Positions 23,020 to 34,770 of a DNA stretch of 64,000 bases are shown piece by piece. Under the pieces are notes generated by a model. The model had not been told where the DNA came from. It was given only the letters and a program-made list of their open reading frames with translations, and did no database searches. Each line of letters starts with the position of its first letter. Position 1 is the stretch's first letter. The DNA comes from Ovis canadensis (taxonomy: Eukaryota; Chordata; Mammalia; Artiodactyla; Bovidae). The stretch covers positions 87,024,501 to 87,088,500 of the forward strand of contig NC_091245.1 in NCBI RefSeq assembly GCF_042477335.2, given 5' to 3'. Made by a program: the position numbers and the translations under genes.

Positions 23020-23370
23020 AACTTGGCCCATCTTCAAAGCTCTGCTTACACTACTTTCCCACTAGGCTACCTTTCTTTTCTATTGAAATGCTACGTTCCT
23101 TTCAAGTCCAGCTAAACTGTCTGTTCCTCCCTCAAGCCTTTTGAGCTCTCCAGCTGAAAGCACTTCCTTACACTCCCACAGCACTTTTCATTTTCCTTCA
23201 ATACTTCTACTGTATTTTCTGATCACTTATACACACAGCTTGTCTCATACACTAAATCTTAAAACTTATTAAAAGCAGAGTCTGTTTCTTATTCACCTTT
23301 GAGCTCCCAAAGGCTCTCACATTCCTTAGACTTAGAAGCTCCAGAACAAATATTTGAAGCAGAAATTAAT
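23020..23370 (+). repeat. L2 LINE 3' end
   Basis: The order of phrases matches the L2 3' end: CTCCCTCAAGCCTTTTGAGC, CCCACAGCACTTTTCATTTT, GTCTCATACACTAAATC, AGCAGAGTCTGTTTCTTATT. Confidence 0.65.
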
Positions 23371-23814
23371 GCCTGTTTGACATCCCTTTTCAAATACGTT
23401 GCGATTCAGATGAAGCTATTGTTACAAGCTATGCCTTTGGGACTGGACTTACTCTTTGGGTAAACCAGAATGCCACAGTCATGGTCCCCAGGACTGATTA
23501 GTGTTCGCCACAGGCACTGCAACATTCGTAACAAATGGGCCGCTGTTCTTGACTGACAGGTCTTTGGCAACAACTGCCTGTCCTCCAGTGCAGGCTGAAA
23601 TGAACTGACGAAGGACTGTCTGAATTGAGTCCCCAGGCAGTGGGGCTCTATTTATTCCTTGCATTTGAGCTGCAAGAGCCAGTGACCTAGACTTCAGCAT
23701 GAGACTTTGGGACTTTTCAGGACAACAGAAACAGGAACGCCTGGAACATGATCGTTAAAGATCTGAATCAGTGGACGGCATCCTAATGTGAGTCAGTATG
23801 ATAACAAGGGGAAG

Positions 23815-23960
23815 GGAACTTTGAAGTTAGACAGATTAGCTCTGTGACCTCACTCATGTGCCTTCTTTGAGCCTCAGATTTCTCACTGAATAACTATTCC
23901 GCAAAGCAGTTGTGAAGATCAAAGATAATGTCTTTTCATGTACAGTGTCTGTGCTCCACT
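23815..23960 (+). repeat. MIR SINE fragment
   Basis: MIR-type order: TTAGCTCTGTGACCTCACTC, TTTGAGCCTCAGATTTCTCA, CAGTTGTGAAGATCAAAGAT. Followed at 23960-24100 by L2-like text (GTTTCCTGAGGGCAGAGACC). Confidence 0.7.
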
Positions 23961-24114
23961 AAAATGTGTTTATTCATCTATCTTCCCAAATATATTTTGT
24001 TTCCTGAGGGCAGAGACCCATTTTTTTTTTTGCCTCTATTCTTGTAAAATTTAGCAAAGTGCCCAACACAGAGTAGACAAGCATAATTATTTTTTAAACC
24101 AAAGAACAACAGTA

Positions 24115-24240
24115 ATACCTAACACTTATGGGGAACATATTTCATGCCACGTATTGTTGTAAACAGTAGTTTGTTTAATCCTTCAATAACCCTAGAAAGG
24201 AGCAATCATTATAACCCAATTTTACAGAGAGAAAGCAGAA
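24115..24240 (-). repeat. MIR SINE fragment
   Basis: Reverse MIR: TTAATCCTTCAATAACCCTA then CAATTTTACAGAGAGAAAGC. Confidence 0.65.
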
Positions 24241-24869
24241 TATAATTTTAAAAAATATAAAATTCTTGGTATAACTAATTGTGAAATAAAAATCTGGTGA
24301 GGCTCATTTTAGTCAATAAAAAAGATAGAACACGTTTTTGAGTATGGAAAAGAAAAAATATGGTGGAGGGAGAAGGAAGGAAGGAAATAAATGTAAGAGT
24401 GGGAAGAAAGGGTAGGAAAGAAAAACAGAGACACGTGGGAAAAAAAGACACAGTAAGATGCTGTGGAATATCATTGTCCTTTGAAAAAATAAGTAAACAA
24501 CTAATTACCCTTCCTAGTTCTTCAACTATGATTTCTTTATCCTAAAACTTTGTTCTTAAACTCTGAGAGTGACTGGGAAAAAAGACTTATCTTTCAGAGT
24601 TGGAGTGGTGGTCCATCTAGTGAAAAATGAGATGATGTTACCTCCAAAAGAGTAGATATCATGAGCAAAAATATGACAGCAAAGAGTACATCTGAAGAAC
24701 ACAGAACAAGTCTTTTCACAGCTGCAGCTTGAAGTCCGCATACAGGAAGGCCTTGAATAGCAGGGTAAGGAGTTAGACACATATTCAGGAGGCAGAGGTT
24801 GCTGTTCAAGGAAACCACAGTCACGGTTTGAAGCAAGATTTTCTAGTTCTGAGTTCAGAAGACCAGCCA

Positions 24870-25020
24870 GAATTATTGTTCAGATCTGATACTGAGCAGT
24901 CCTTACCCTAAGCCTTAGATTCTCTAAAATAGGGGTGATAACAGTTGTGAGGATTAAATATTATGACAAGGTGTGTTTGCTTCAAAAAGTCAAAAATGTT
25001 ATACAAATGTAAGTTTTCAT
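24870..25020 (+). repeat. MIR SINE fragment
   Basis: MIR-like order: CTTAGATTCTCTAAAATAGG, GGTGATAACAGTTGTGAGG, ATTAAATATTATGACAAGG. The stretch between this and 25326 shows nothing recognisable. Confidence 0.6.
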
Positions 25021-25325
25021 TGTTAAGAGGATTTAATTGATGCTTAAAGACTGAAATGATAACATCCACTATAGCGAAGGATGTAGAATTGAAAAGTGGG
25101 CAGTCGGAACAACATTTTGGGGGGAAGAAAAAAGAGGAGTTAACTGATTTAAAGATAATTTACAAATTCTAAAGTCAGTGATTAGGGAAAAAGGAATATT
25201 AATCATAGAAACAGGAAAGTCAGAACGGGGCAAGTTTGACTTTCAACATTTCAGATGTCAGAAGAAAATCTGCTAGAAATGTAGGACTGGAACTTGGATA
25301 GGACATCAACTTAAGACCTCTATAC

Positions 25326-25412
25326 AGGGAATTCCCTGGCAGTGCAGTGGTTTAGGAGTCCACGCTTTCATTGCAGAGAGCCCAGTTGTGCCAAGTGACA
25401 AAAAAAAACAAA
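25326..25412 (+). mobile_element. CHR-type SINE, short
   Basis: GGGAATTCCCTGGCAGTGCA head with a truncated body and an A-rich tail near 25400-25412. Confidence 0.75.
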
Positions 25413-25566
25413 AATGAAACACAAAACAAAACTCTACATAGAGGTGATAGTTGAAGCCGTGGAACAGAATAAGTCACCAAGTAGGAATTAATAGTGAGGA
25501 AAACAGGGTGTGAGTATCTTAGGAATATCTATATTTACATGGAAAAAAGAATCTGGGTAAAGAGAA

Positions 25567-25915
25567 GACTCTTGAGAGTCCCTTGGACTGCAAGGAGATT
25601 CAACCAGTCCATCCTAAAGGAGATCAGTCCTGGGTGTTCACTGGAAGGACTGATGTTGAAGCTGAAACTCCAATACTTTGGCCCCCTGATGCGAAGAACT
25701 GACTCATTTGAAAAGACCCCGGTGCTGGGAAAGATTGAGGGCAGGAGGAGAAGGGGATGACAGAGGGTGAGATGGTTGGATGGCATCACTGACTCAATGG
25801 ACATGGGTTTGGGTGGACTCTGGGAGTTGGTGTTGGACAGGGAGACCTGGCATGCTGCAGCTCATGGGGTTGCAAAGAGTCGGACACGACTGAGTGACTG
25901 AACTGAACTAAACTG
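25567..25915 (+). mobile_element. BovB LINE, short 3' fragment
   Basis: 349-bp 3' end with an 8-bp target repeat AAAGAGAA at 25559-25566 and 25916-25923. The open frame across its left edge is chimeric and not a gene. Confidence 0.93.
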
Positions 25916-26433
25916 AAAGAGAACAACGAAGTTGCAGGTCAAGGAGAACAGCACAATTCCATAGTATGTAACAAAGGAGAATTTTTCAAGACGAAGATGA
26001 ACTATATGGTTCTGTCTAAGTTAGTGAACATGAATTTGTTTAGAATATAGAATAGTTTGGGGCTTTTATCCAGCTTTGGTGTAGGGAACTAACAGTTTCG
26101 TGGCCAGTGATGACAGTGCTGATACTGTTTTAGATAACTGTTGATGAAAAGCTCAAAGGCCAAGACAATCAGGGACTTTTCAGTTTTGTTTTGCTTTCGA
26201 GTAGTCCTTAGCAGTTCTTTGGGGCAGGGGGATTTGTCTGTGTGTATGGGCACAAAATCATTTGTTTTGCCTTATTTGTTGTGTATGTCGTCTTCATTTT
26301 TTGTTTGTTTCTGCATTTAAGCACATTTTCACAAGAAGTCTGTCCTCCAACAGGCCTTTTTTGACTTGCCCCTCTACTCCAGCTTCTAGGAGGCTTTGGT
26401 AGCTTTTCTTCGGCATAACCAAGCAGGTCGCAG

Positions 26434-26447
26434 CCAGCAGATGGCAC
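26434..26447 (+). promoter_or_regulatory. CTCF-type motif, forward
   Basis: CCAGCAGATGGCAC fits the remembered CTCF core CCASYAGRKGGCRS at every position. It lies in a unique, CpG-containing stretch about 1.25 kb upstream of the TMEM167B start and is not part of a recognisable repeat. Binding is inferred. Confidence 0.65.
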
Positions 26448-27117
26448 TGCAGCAAGAGGGGCGGAGGGTCTCTTTAGGACTTTGACAACCGCGGACCAGC
26501 TGTAACCTTACAATTTCAACCTCGAATGATTCAGTCGCACTTTCGCCTTGACTCTAATAAAGAAGATCGAGTTGTGTGGAATTAAGGATCTCAGTGCAGA
26601 AAACGGGATCTGTAGCTCTGTCTCCTCCGTTCTGCGCCACCGTTAAACTGAAAAAGTATTTTTCGTCAAGTTGTGAAAGTGTGAGAAAGGCTGCCCCAGT
26701 ATCTCCGTTTCCTGGCTAAAGTGGCCGAGGTGGCCCCACTTTATCTAAATACGGGAGGTAACGAGACCATCCTGATAGTTTAAAGAAAAATTCATACAAA
26801 CCGGCAATTACCAAAATGTTTCCCGACAACGTGGAGCTTCAGCACATGAAATACGCAACTTGTTTTTGTTATAAGGTTCCTAATTTCATTTCAAAGTTCA
26901 GATGCAGCCTCATTATCCAGATTTCCATACGGAGTAAGAACGATCCGCGCAGCAAGAGCAGTCCCACAGGCTGCAGGCGTCGCCTCAGGACCCCAGTTGT
27001 CTGCGTTCTCTTACGTGGAAGCTTGAGAGACTTCTCCATTGCAGGTGGGCTGCTGCACACACACAACCAGAGCAGCTGCCACAGCGCAAAATAAAGTGCA
27101 AAACTGCAAGCCTTTAC

Positions 27118-27334
27118 CTTTTCCGGCTCAGACAGTAAAGCGTCTGCCTACAATGCAAGAGACCCGGGTTCGATCCCTGGGTCGGGAGGATCCCCTGGAG
27201 AAGGAAATGGCAACCCACTTCAGTACTCTCGCCTGGAAAATCCCATGGACGGAGGAGCCTGGTAGGCTACAGTCCATAGGATCGCAAAGAGTCGGACACG
27301 ACTGAGCAACTTCAGTTTCTTTCACTTTACCTTT
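27118..27334 (+). mobile_element. Bov-tA SINE
   Basis: tRNA-like head with a good box B (GGTTCGATCCC near 27167) through the BovB-like tail CGGACACGACTGAGCAAC. It lies about 350 bp upstream of the TMEM167B start codon, just outside the CpG-rich promoter. Confidence 0.93.
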
Positions 27335-27439
27335 TCAAACACAACGACGGGAGCAGGTCAGATTAGCCCCAGCACTAAATCTGCAGGGGCACCCAGAAGA
27401 TATTGTTTACTATGGCCACGAAGGACGCCTTCTGGACAG

Positions 27440-27900
27440 CTTTCTTCTCACCCACACCTTTTCCTGCGAGCTCCACCCACGCAGGTTCCCCTAGCTCGGC
27501 AATCTCCTAGCCACGCCTGATTGCGTTTGGCGCTCGTCTCCCTTCCCTTGCGCCGGCGTACTACGGCGGCTGCCCGTCGCCGCGGCCCGGATCGGGAAGT
27601 GTCAAGTGGGAGCTGGGTTCCCCTGGTCTTCGCCGCTACCGCCGCTGACCGCCCCCCGGACTCCCTATCCAGGATCGGGCCCAACCGCCATGACGAACGG
27701 TGAGAACCAATGCCCAGAGCAAAGGATGGGAGTCCAGTACACTAGGGAAAACGTGGCGGGCGGAGCCGGGATTGACGTGGCCGTTCTCCCCGCCCCCTCC
27801 CATCGGAGTCCTCCCTTTGGCCTCTCCGCGTCCCAGCTCCTGTTTCCTATACTACTCCGCGAGTTCCCCCGTCGCGTGCCCATCTAGAACCCCCAATGCC
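27440..27900 (+). promoter_or_regulatory. TMEM167B: TMEM167B CpG-rich promoter and first exon
   Basis: GC- and CpG-rich block across the start codon, no TATA box. It contains an E2F-type site (TTTGGCGC, 27526-27533). The transcription start probably lies between 27540 and 27680, by inference. Confidence 0.7.
27690..27699 (+). CDS. TMEM167B: TMEM167B coding exon 1
   Basis: ATG ACG AAC G, then donor GTGAGA. Encodes M-T-N and the first base of a Val codon. The context CCGCCATGA is good for initiation. Confidence 0.92.
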
Positions 27901-30897
27901 TCTTGTTGCCCAAACCCCGAGTCCTTGGTTCCTAGCCTGTGTTTTCCCTTCTCTCTTCTAAAAGTTCGTTTTGGCCCTTACAGGCCATTTCGCGAGGCCA
28001 GTCCTGGTTGAGCTATTGCTGTGAAGTGAAAGTCGCTCAGTCGTGTCCGATTCTTTGCAACCCCATGGAATATGCAGTCCGTGGAATTCTCCAGGCCAGA
28101 ATACTGGAGTGGGTAGCCTTTCCCTTCTCCAGGGGATCTTCCCAAGCCAGGGATTGAACCCAGGTCTCCCACATTGCAGGCAGAGTCTTTACTGTCTGAG
28201 CCACCGGGGAAGCCCGAGCTATTACTGTAGTACGAGGGAAATGAGAGAATCCTCCTCACAGCCCTCTGTTTTGTCATGCTTTCGGATAGTAGGCATCTTG
28301 GGAGGACCAAGAAATCATAGAGTGTTTTTAAGGCCCACATTTTTGGGGGGTGAACGTGAATCCTAAAAAAAAAAAAAAAGTTATTATTTTGTTAAAATGC
28401 CAGAAAGCTTTCTTTTGATTCTAAAGTCTTGCCTGGGCGATCCCATCTGGAGACCGTAGCGAAAGTTGCAAGGGTTGGTTACTGCCTCTTCAAAAGTTGT
28501 GGCAGTTGCCACCCTGTTTATCTGACCTAATTTTGTAGGCCTCTTCGAACACGATTATATAGACACGATTTCCACATTCCAGCGAAGGACAGGAAACGAG
28601 GCCTTTGTGTTCTTTAGAGTCCATCTTACTGGAAAAAAGATGACAAGGCCTCTTAGACAGTATGATTAGAGGGGCATAGGAGGGTATTTTTCAAAAAGTA
28701 CCTTTTCCATAAGCCTGATACTGAAGATTCAATTCACCTCGTGACTTTTGGCTTTGCAAAAACTTACAGGAGGAGATGATTAGCAGGTAAAGGTATTGTT
28801 GATTCTAAAAACTTGGTATATGTATTAATTTACTGGACCGTTGCTGTGTGACATCTAGCTGTGAGATAGTTTTACTGGAGGGAGAGAGGAAGATAGAGTG
28901 GTCCAGAACTGGGAGATGCTGGTTGTGTCAAATATTCTTTTGAAGTTTTCTGGGCAGTCAGAGGTCTAAGGTTACTAGACACAGTACAGGAAGGGTCATC
29001 ACTTAGAGGAAAAAGTCATCTGAACTGAGAAATAAGGAAGCAATTGAACACATAGTAATTAATGAATAAATTTTAGTCACCCTTCCCCCTTTTGTAGTCT
29101 GATTGTTTTTTTTTTCCACTTAGATGATTCATTGTGCTTACCAGACATAGCTCAGTTTACATATGTAAGAACTAGAAGTATGTGTTCAAAGCTTTTTTCT
29201 CACACTTGTTCCACCACGATGAAGCCTCAGTTTTTTTTTGTTGTTTTTTTGCTTGTTTGTTCTCAAGAATCTGTTACTCTGGCAGAAATTTAGTATGTAA
29301 GTAGAGTATGATGCATGAAGTGTAAGATAAAATACAGGAAAATTGTAGTCATGATTTCTAACTCTTGCAGTTTCCATTAAGCTTCTGCTTTATCATATTC
29401 TCTACCCACAGATGAAGCTCTGAAAGACTTGGCTAAATATCTCGCTCTTCTTTATCACATGAGTGATTTCTAGTAAGAGCACATTTCAGTCTCTCAGCTC
29501 AGGCACCAAGGATTCTTATACTTCTCTCAACATGTTGCCCACACTGGCCATTCCTGGCAGGCTGATTCCACATTAACTGGCACGCTCTTCTCAGAACTTG
29601 CAGTTCTTGAAAGGAGAGGGAAGAAGGCAGTGAGATCTTTGTAAGGGGCATGTCTCCATGATTTGAGGGGACAAAAAGGTAACCTTGTTAGTCCCAGGAC
29701 CTTGGCTCCCTCTTGTCAGAGCTGGCACTGCAGCTGAGGTCACCACCTTGGTATTATGTCGCGTTGTGTTCTCCAGTGGCATTGCTTGTCCCAAGCTGGA
29801 TTAGCACCCACAGCTTTCTTCTCTTTCTGTAACAGTGTACTCCTTGGATGGGATTCTGGTGTTTGGTTTGCTGTTTGTTTGCACCTGTGCCTACTTCAAG
29901 AAAGTACCTCGTCTCAAAACCTGGCTGCTCTCAGAAAAGAAGGGAGTTTGGGGTGTGTTTTACAAAGGTAAGATCATATCTGTTCAGGGAGAGGACGTTG
30001 CCATCTCTGGACAGTGAGGTGCTGCAAAGTGAAGGTGGGACAGGCTGGGATTGTATTTGGTTCAACTTTTATGTAATTGTTTGTTTTAGCTACAAAGTAA
30101 TTTTAGTATTCTCCGTGGCATAAAAGTGTATAATTTAAACAATTTTAGACTAGACTGGAATTGTTGGGAGTAATATTTTCCCAGTAAAAAGTTTTGGGTT
30201 TTTTTTTTCCCCCGAATTTCTGGAAGAATATATTGGAGAATTTTTTTTAAGTATTGATTTTATTAACTCAGATGCTTTTTTACTTTTTATTTTGGGCAGC
30301 TTCATCTGGAATCTTATTTACCTAAATCTTTTTTCAAAATAGGGCAAAATTTAAACTAATGATATAGTCGTATAAAACCTAGGACTTAAGGGTAGTACTT
30401 ATTTTTTTAAAAAAAATATTTTTATTTACTTATTAATTTGCTGAGTCAAGTCCTGGTTGTGCCATGTGAGTTGCAGCTCAGAGACTCTCCAGTTCTATTA
30501 ATTTGCTGAGTCGATTTTTAGTTATGTAATGAGAGTTGTGGCACACGGGCTCAGTAATTTTGGTGCATGGGTTTAGTTGCCCCACAGCATGTGGGATTTT
30601 AATTCCTCCACCAGGGATCGAGCCGAGTCCCCTGCATTGCAGGGCGGATTCTTAAGCACTGGACCACCCGGGGAAGTCCTGAGTAGTATTTAAATACATT
30701 CCTGGATGGGTCGATTCATCTGTGACTAAAGATTTCAAAATATCACCTTGAAAGCGAGGACTTATATAAAGGGCAAGGTGTGATTCCTTTTCTCTTTTTA
30801 TTATTTCCTGCTAGCTGCTGTCATTGGAACCAGGCTGCATGCTGCTGTGGCAATCGCCTGCGTTGTGATGGCCTTCTACGTCCTGTTTATAAAATGA
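27690..30897 (+). CDS. TMEM167B: TMEM167B, protein kish-B (whole coding span, three exons)
   Basis: A member of the KISH (TMEM167) family, very small membrane proteins placed in the Golgi/secretory pathway; biochemical role not well defined. Coding exons are 27690-27699, 29836-29967 and 30815-30897: 225 nt, 74 residues plus stop, the length I recall for human. Introns are GT-AG and both interrupted codons join correctly. The product begins [20 protein letters not shown], where residues 8-24 or so are a first membrane segment. A basic loop follows ([16 protein letters not shown]), then a second membrane segment (about residues 49-72, ending [11 protein letters not shown]). The first exon holds only 10 coding bases, so a simple open-frame search misses the true start. 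Intron 1 holds a reverse Bov-tA and intron 2 a CHR SINE. Intact. Confidence 0.97.
28020..28217 (-). mobile_element. Bov-tA SINE in TMEM167B intron 1
   Basis: Reverse copy: GTGAAAGTCGCTCAGTCGTG at its 3' part and GAGCCACCGGGGAAGCCC at its head. The repeat GAGCTATT(A/G)CTGT at its two sides (28010 and 28217) is a likely target duplication. The rest of the intron shows no firm feature apart from A- or T-runs. Confidence 0.93.
29836..29967 (+). CDS. TMEM167B: TMEM167B coding exon 2
   Basis: Acceptor CTTTCTGTAACAG. Completes Val and encodes [15 protein letters not shown] through GVWGVFYK plus one base. Donor GTAAGA. Holds the first membrane segment. Confidence 0.97.
30399..30680 (-). mobile_element. 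CHR-type SINE in TMEM167B intron 2
   Basis: Reverse copy ending CACTGGACCACCCGGGGAAG. A partial internal repetition (ATTAATTTGCTGAGTC at about 30432 and 30497) suggests a small duplication or two stacked pieces. Confidence 0.8.
30815..30897 (+). CDS. TMEM167B: TMEM167B coding exon 3 (terminal)
   Basis: Acceptor TTTCCTGCTAG. Encodes [19 protein letters not shown] through FYVLFIK and the TGA stop at 30895-30897. Holds the second membrane segment. Confidence 0.97.
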
Positions 30898-33310
30898 ATT
30901 CTGAAGCATCCATTTCATCATCCGCCAGCCAAGGGGACGAAGGTGAAGAGCCTGTCGGGAGCCTGGGCCCAGCATAGGAAAGCTCAGCTAAAATCGTCGA
31001 AGTCCCCAGGATAACACCACAGTATCTGCCCCTGCTTTCTGTGGGGAAAACTCCTCATGATCACAAACATTATTTATGCTTCAGGGGCCACAGAAAGCAA
31101 ACTTCCTTTGACCTGCGTGTAAATCAGTCCTCAGCAGAGAGCATATAATGTCCAGATAAATTACTCCCCTCGGTGATACGATTCCTTACCTCCTGCTTAA
31201 AAACTGTTACCTATTTTGTTCTTCAGCCCCTCATCAGGATCTTTTCAAACTGAGGCTCATTAGGGGAGGATATAGGCTGTGTTCAAACTTCTTGGTAAGA
31301 GAGAGAATTTTTAAGAATTGACTTTTATTTTTACTGTTTTATTTGGATGTGATAAATTGCAGGAGGGCTGGGAGGGTGGGGTTAGGAGGCTGAGTGGGAA
31401 ATAGTAGTTAAACAATGCTAAGACATTTTTTGGCTTTGGAAATTTATCTTTCATATACCCACCTGGGAACATAGGAGAGAGGCAAGATCCTCACTGCAAA
31501 AAGAAATGGTGAAAATAGCTCTGCTGTGTGCTGGTAGCTCAGGAGTTTGGCCAAAACAATCTGGGCCTACATAAGATTTGGAAATTATCTGTCTGTGGTG
31601 AGACCTGAAAGGAGTGATTTAGACAAGAAACAATGTTCCATTCAGCAATATTTCCAAAAGGAAACGTCACCCCTTCAAATGGTATATGGAAACTGTTGCT
31701 ATTTTCCTAAAACTTTTAAAATTTTTTCTAAATGACTGAGTGCTAAATACTGTTGCTCAGTTTTAAATGCCACCACCAAGGGAAAGAGAAACTATTGAAG
31801 AAATAATTATTTAATATATTTGCAGTTGGGGTAGAAGAAATAAATACATCTAGTATATTAATTCATATACTAGTAAAGTCATCTAGAATTTATTGTGATG
31901 TTAGATGGAAGTTTTTTCATGTTACCCAAGATACAAACTTATTTTTTGTTTAAATCTGGGTTATTATGGCAATTTTCAATTACTTGTGTTTTTTGGCTCA
32001 TTTTAAATTTTGTTCATATTGCAGTACTCTTTAGCTGTCTCTTGGAAATTATAAGAACATTAGAAATTTTAATGAGAAATTGATGGCACTCATATGCATG
32101 TTTGTACAATTCATAAAATCCATGAATAAAATGAGAGTGTCTTCTAAAGTAAAGGAAAACCCAGGTTTCCAATTGAGATTGACAGATGAACTTTTCCATG
32201 GAGTATGGGAACTCCTGAGCAAATAGTTTTAGATGACTCTTACATTGAAGGGAAGACTTCTCCATTCCCTCCTTCTTATATCCACAAAAGGATTAACTGT
32301 TGTGTTTATGAAGCCTAGAATTTCTCTTAAAAAAAAAATTGGTCTAAAATTAAATTATTGTAAAGAGCAAGCATAGACATAGGTCTACCCGTTGAATTGC
32401 TCATTAAAGTAAAACTTGACTATGGACAAGTTGGCTGTGGTTGATCCCTTTGTGGTAGTAAATTGTCTTTTGTCTTATTCCAAAAGAACAAAAGCTGCTA
32501 GGAAGTTTAGATTCTGAAACACTCAGTTTAGTGCTTTGAGGGTTCCTAGAAGTATAGAAAGTCATCAAGTAAACACTACATGTCTAATCGTCTCAGTGTT
32601 GTGGCTGTTATCTCCAGAATTGGTCTACAGGGTAAATTTCAATGATTCCTATATTTTCATTGTCATTTCTGAGACTTTTTCACACGAGAAAGGAAAGCTA
32701 GTGGAACAGAAAGAAGAGTTACACCTTGTGGGTGTCAATTTGGAACCTGTTGGCCAATAGGAATGTCACTCCCTGGAAATACAGGTTCAGCATGTTTTGC
32801 ACTTGTTATTTTGTAGCTTTAATGACTTTTGTTTCCTAATAGGGCTAATAACTTAGAGCTTCTTCATATTTTAAACTAGTTCCATTTCACAGTTCAAATC
32901 AAATTTTACAGCTTCCTGGGTGGGTCATCTTGACCTAAACTCTTGAATTGTTATATTTTGAGATGTTTTCATACCAGAATATACCAAAAAGTGAAGGTAA
33001 TTTACAGCAAGAAACAAATACACAGCTTGTTTCATTTCTTTATATAAGCAGATAAGCAGAAACTTGTTTTATTCATTACTTTGATTGATGTATCATAAAT
33101 TTTTGACTGAAAATTGTAGGAAGTTGTTCCTCTAAGAGAGTCTTTTAGGGGTGGAAGAATGGGGATAGCAGTATTGCCTCAGATTCAAACGGGCATCACC
33201 ATAAATGTTGTGTGCCAGGGTGGAATGAAGTCAGCTTTTTATAGTTGAAATAAAATTTTTTATTCATCATCGTCTGCAGAGTCCTTGAAAATAAAATCTT
33301 TCCCTACCGT
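30898..33310 (+). other. TMEM167B: TMEM167B 3' UTR (probable)
   Basis: About 2.4 kb of AT-rich, repeat-poor sequence after the stop, ending near two AATAAA signals at 33249-33254 and 33290-33295. A GT-rich stretch follows the second. The UTR length is inferred from the signals and the absence of transposons. Small open frames inside have no family features. Confidence 0.6.
33249..33254 (+). terminator. TMEM167B: Polyadenylation signal AATAAA, likely TMEM167B
   Basis: Canonical hexamer at the end of the repeat-free block. A second copy at 33290-33295 could serve instead. Confidence 0.5.
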
Positions 33311-33504
33311 TTTTGTCCATTTTTGTCACATGCATACTGAATTGTTGAACTTTGTTTAATACTCTCCTGGGTTCTGCCCATAGTATACCTGTTAGTTTGC
33401 ATTAGTAAATACTATCAGTCCTGTTAACCCCATGTGATGGTCATTGAATGTGTGATGTATGTATGATATAGTTCAGAATCAATGAAGGTATAGCTTTCTC
33501 CTTT

Positions 33505-33700
33505 GAGGGCGTGTGTGTGTGTATGTGCATATGTATTTATATGTGTTTATATATACATATGTGTGTATATTTGTATACACACATATATGTGTGTGTATAA
33601 ATACACGTGTGTGTATAAATATAAGATGATATAACCTCAGGATCCCTGAGGTTATACACACATATGTGTGTATAATAATATATACACATATGTGTGTATA
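33505..33700 (+). repeat. TG/TA compound microsatellite with an embedded insertion
   Basis: Alternating TGTG and ATAT units with interruptions. A non-repetitive 29-bp block at 33619-33647 sits inside it and is an inverted copy of 34623-34651. Confidence 0.9.
33619..33647 (+). repeat. 29-bp inverted repeat, arm 1
   Basis: Starts ATATAAGATGATATAACC and ends AGGATCCCT. It is the exact reverse complement of 34623-34651, about 1 kb away. It also forms a local palindrome with the next bases (ATAACCTCAGG ATC CCTGAGGTTAT). Confidence 0.95.
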
Positions 33701-33899
33701 TTTGCTCAGTCATGTGCAACTTTGTGACTCCATGGACTATAGCCTGCCAGCCTCCTCTGTCCATGGAATTTTCCAGGCGAGAATACTGGAGCAGGTTGCC
33801 ATTTCCTACTCCAGGGGATCTTTCCATCTCAGGGATTGGACCTGAGTCTCTTGCTTTGGATTGGCAGGCAGATTCTTTACTACTGTGCCACCTGGGAAG

Positions 33900-33901
<2 letters not shown>
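33699..33901 (-). mobile_element. Bov-tA SINE within a microsatellite
   Basis: Reverse copy, TTGCTCAGTCATGTGCAACT through GTGCCACCTGGGAAGCC, bordered on both sides by TA/TG repeats. A pure TA run follows at 33907-33932. Confidence 0.92.
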
Positions 33902-33940
<39 letters not shown>

Positions 33941-34622
33941 TATATATGTATGTTTATACCAGTTATATATTACACACACATATATATAAGCAAATATATT
34001 AATACATTTTGAGTGATATTAAGTAATATAGATAACATCTACCAATATATTTTACCTACTACTGCTATTAAAATACAAGTGTCAACTGCCGTTACCAGTC
34101 ATTGAATTTCTTCTGTGAAATGAGGTTTTCAGGTTACCCAGCCACATACCTAGAAATTTTTTGGGCTTCTGACACATACAGTGGATACTTTCCCCCTATT
34201 TGTTTATTCCAAGTGCATGATGGGACTGTCACAAATGATAACTTCACAAAATTCTGATTTGTCTTCTCCCTTCACATACATGTCACTGAAAAAGGAGAAA
34301 GAAGTAACTGAGACATTATACTCTGATGTGAATTACTCTAATTGTAATTTACGTAATAATTCCTTTTTTTCACTGATGCTAGAGGATGAAACATTTTAGT
34401 GGGTATGAAAGTAAGTAAAAGCAAGTGAAGGGTAGCAGAGGGCTTTGTGTGGACAGGGATATGCCTTCCTTCCTTTAGTCATTAGATATTCTAACCACTT
34501 ATTCCTTGAACTTAAGTCATCTATTCTCACCCTTTTCTTTTGGTAAAATGATGTCTGCCTTCTCCCTTGGGAGGAGATCCTGGGAAAGCTGGTGTTGGAA
34601 TGATCAGAACTCATTCACCTAG

Positions 34623-34651
34623 AGGGATCCTGAGGTTATATCATCTTATAT
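34623..34651 (-). repeat. 29-bp inverted repeat, arm 2
   Basis: Exact reverse complement of 33619-33647. This copy sits in ordinary unique sequence and is the likelier source of the pair. Confidence 0.95.
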
Positions 34652-34770
34652 CCAGAACTTGGATCAAAGATCAAAGAAAAACTATAGATATGGTTATAAA
34701 TATGTCACACAAAGATTCAAAGGCAATTATAATTCAGCATTCTGGGAATTTGTCTGCGTTAGCAGGGCTC

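Noticed and set aside
27118-27334. tRNA-like gene with good box B
   Set aside because: It is the tRNA-derived head of a Bov-tA SINE. No acceptor stem closes and the BovB-like tail follows. Other SINEs in the window were judged the same way.
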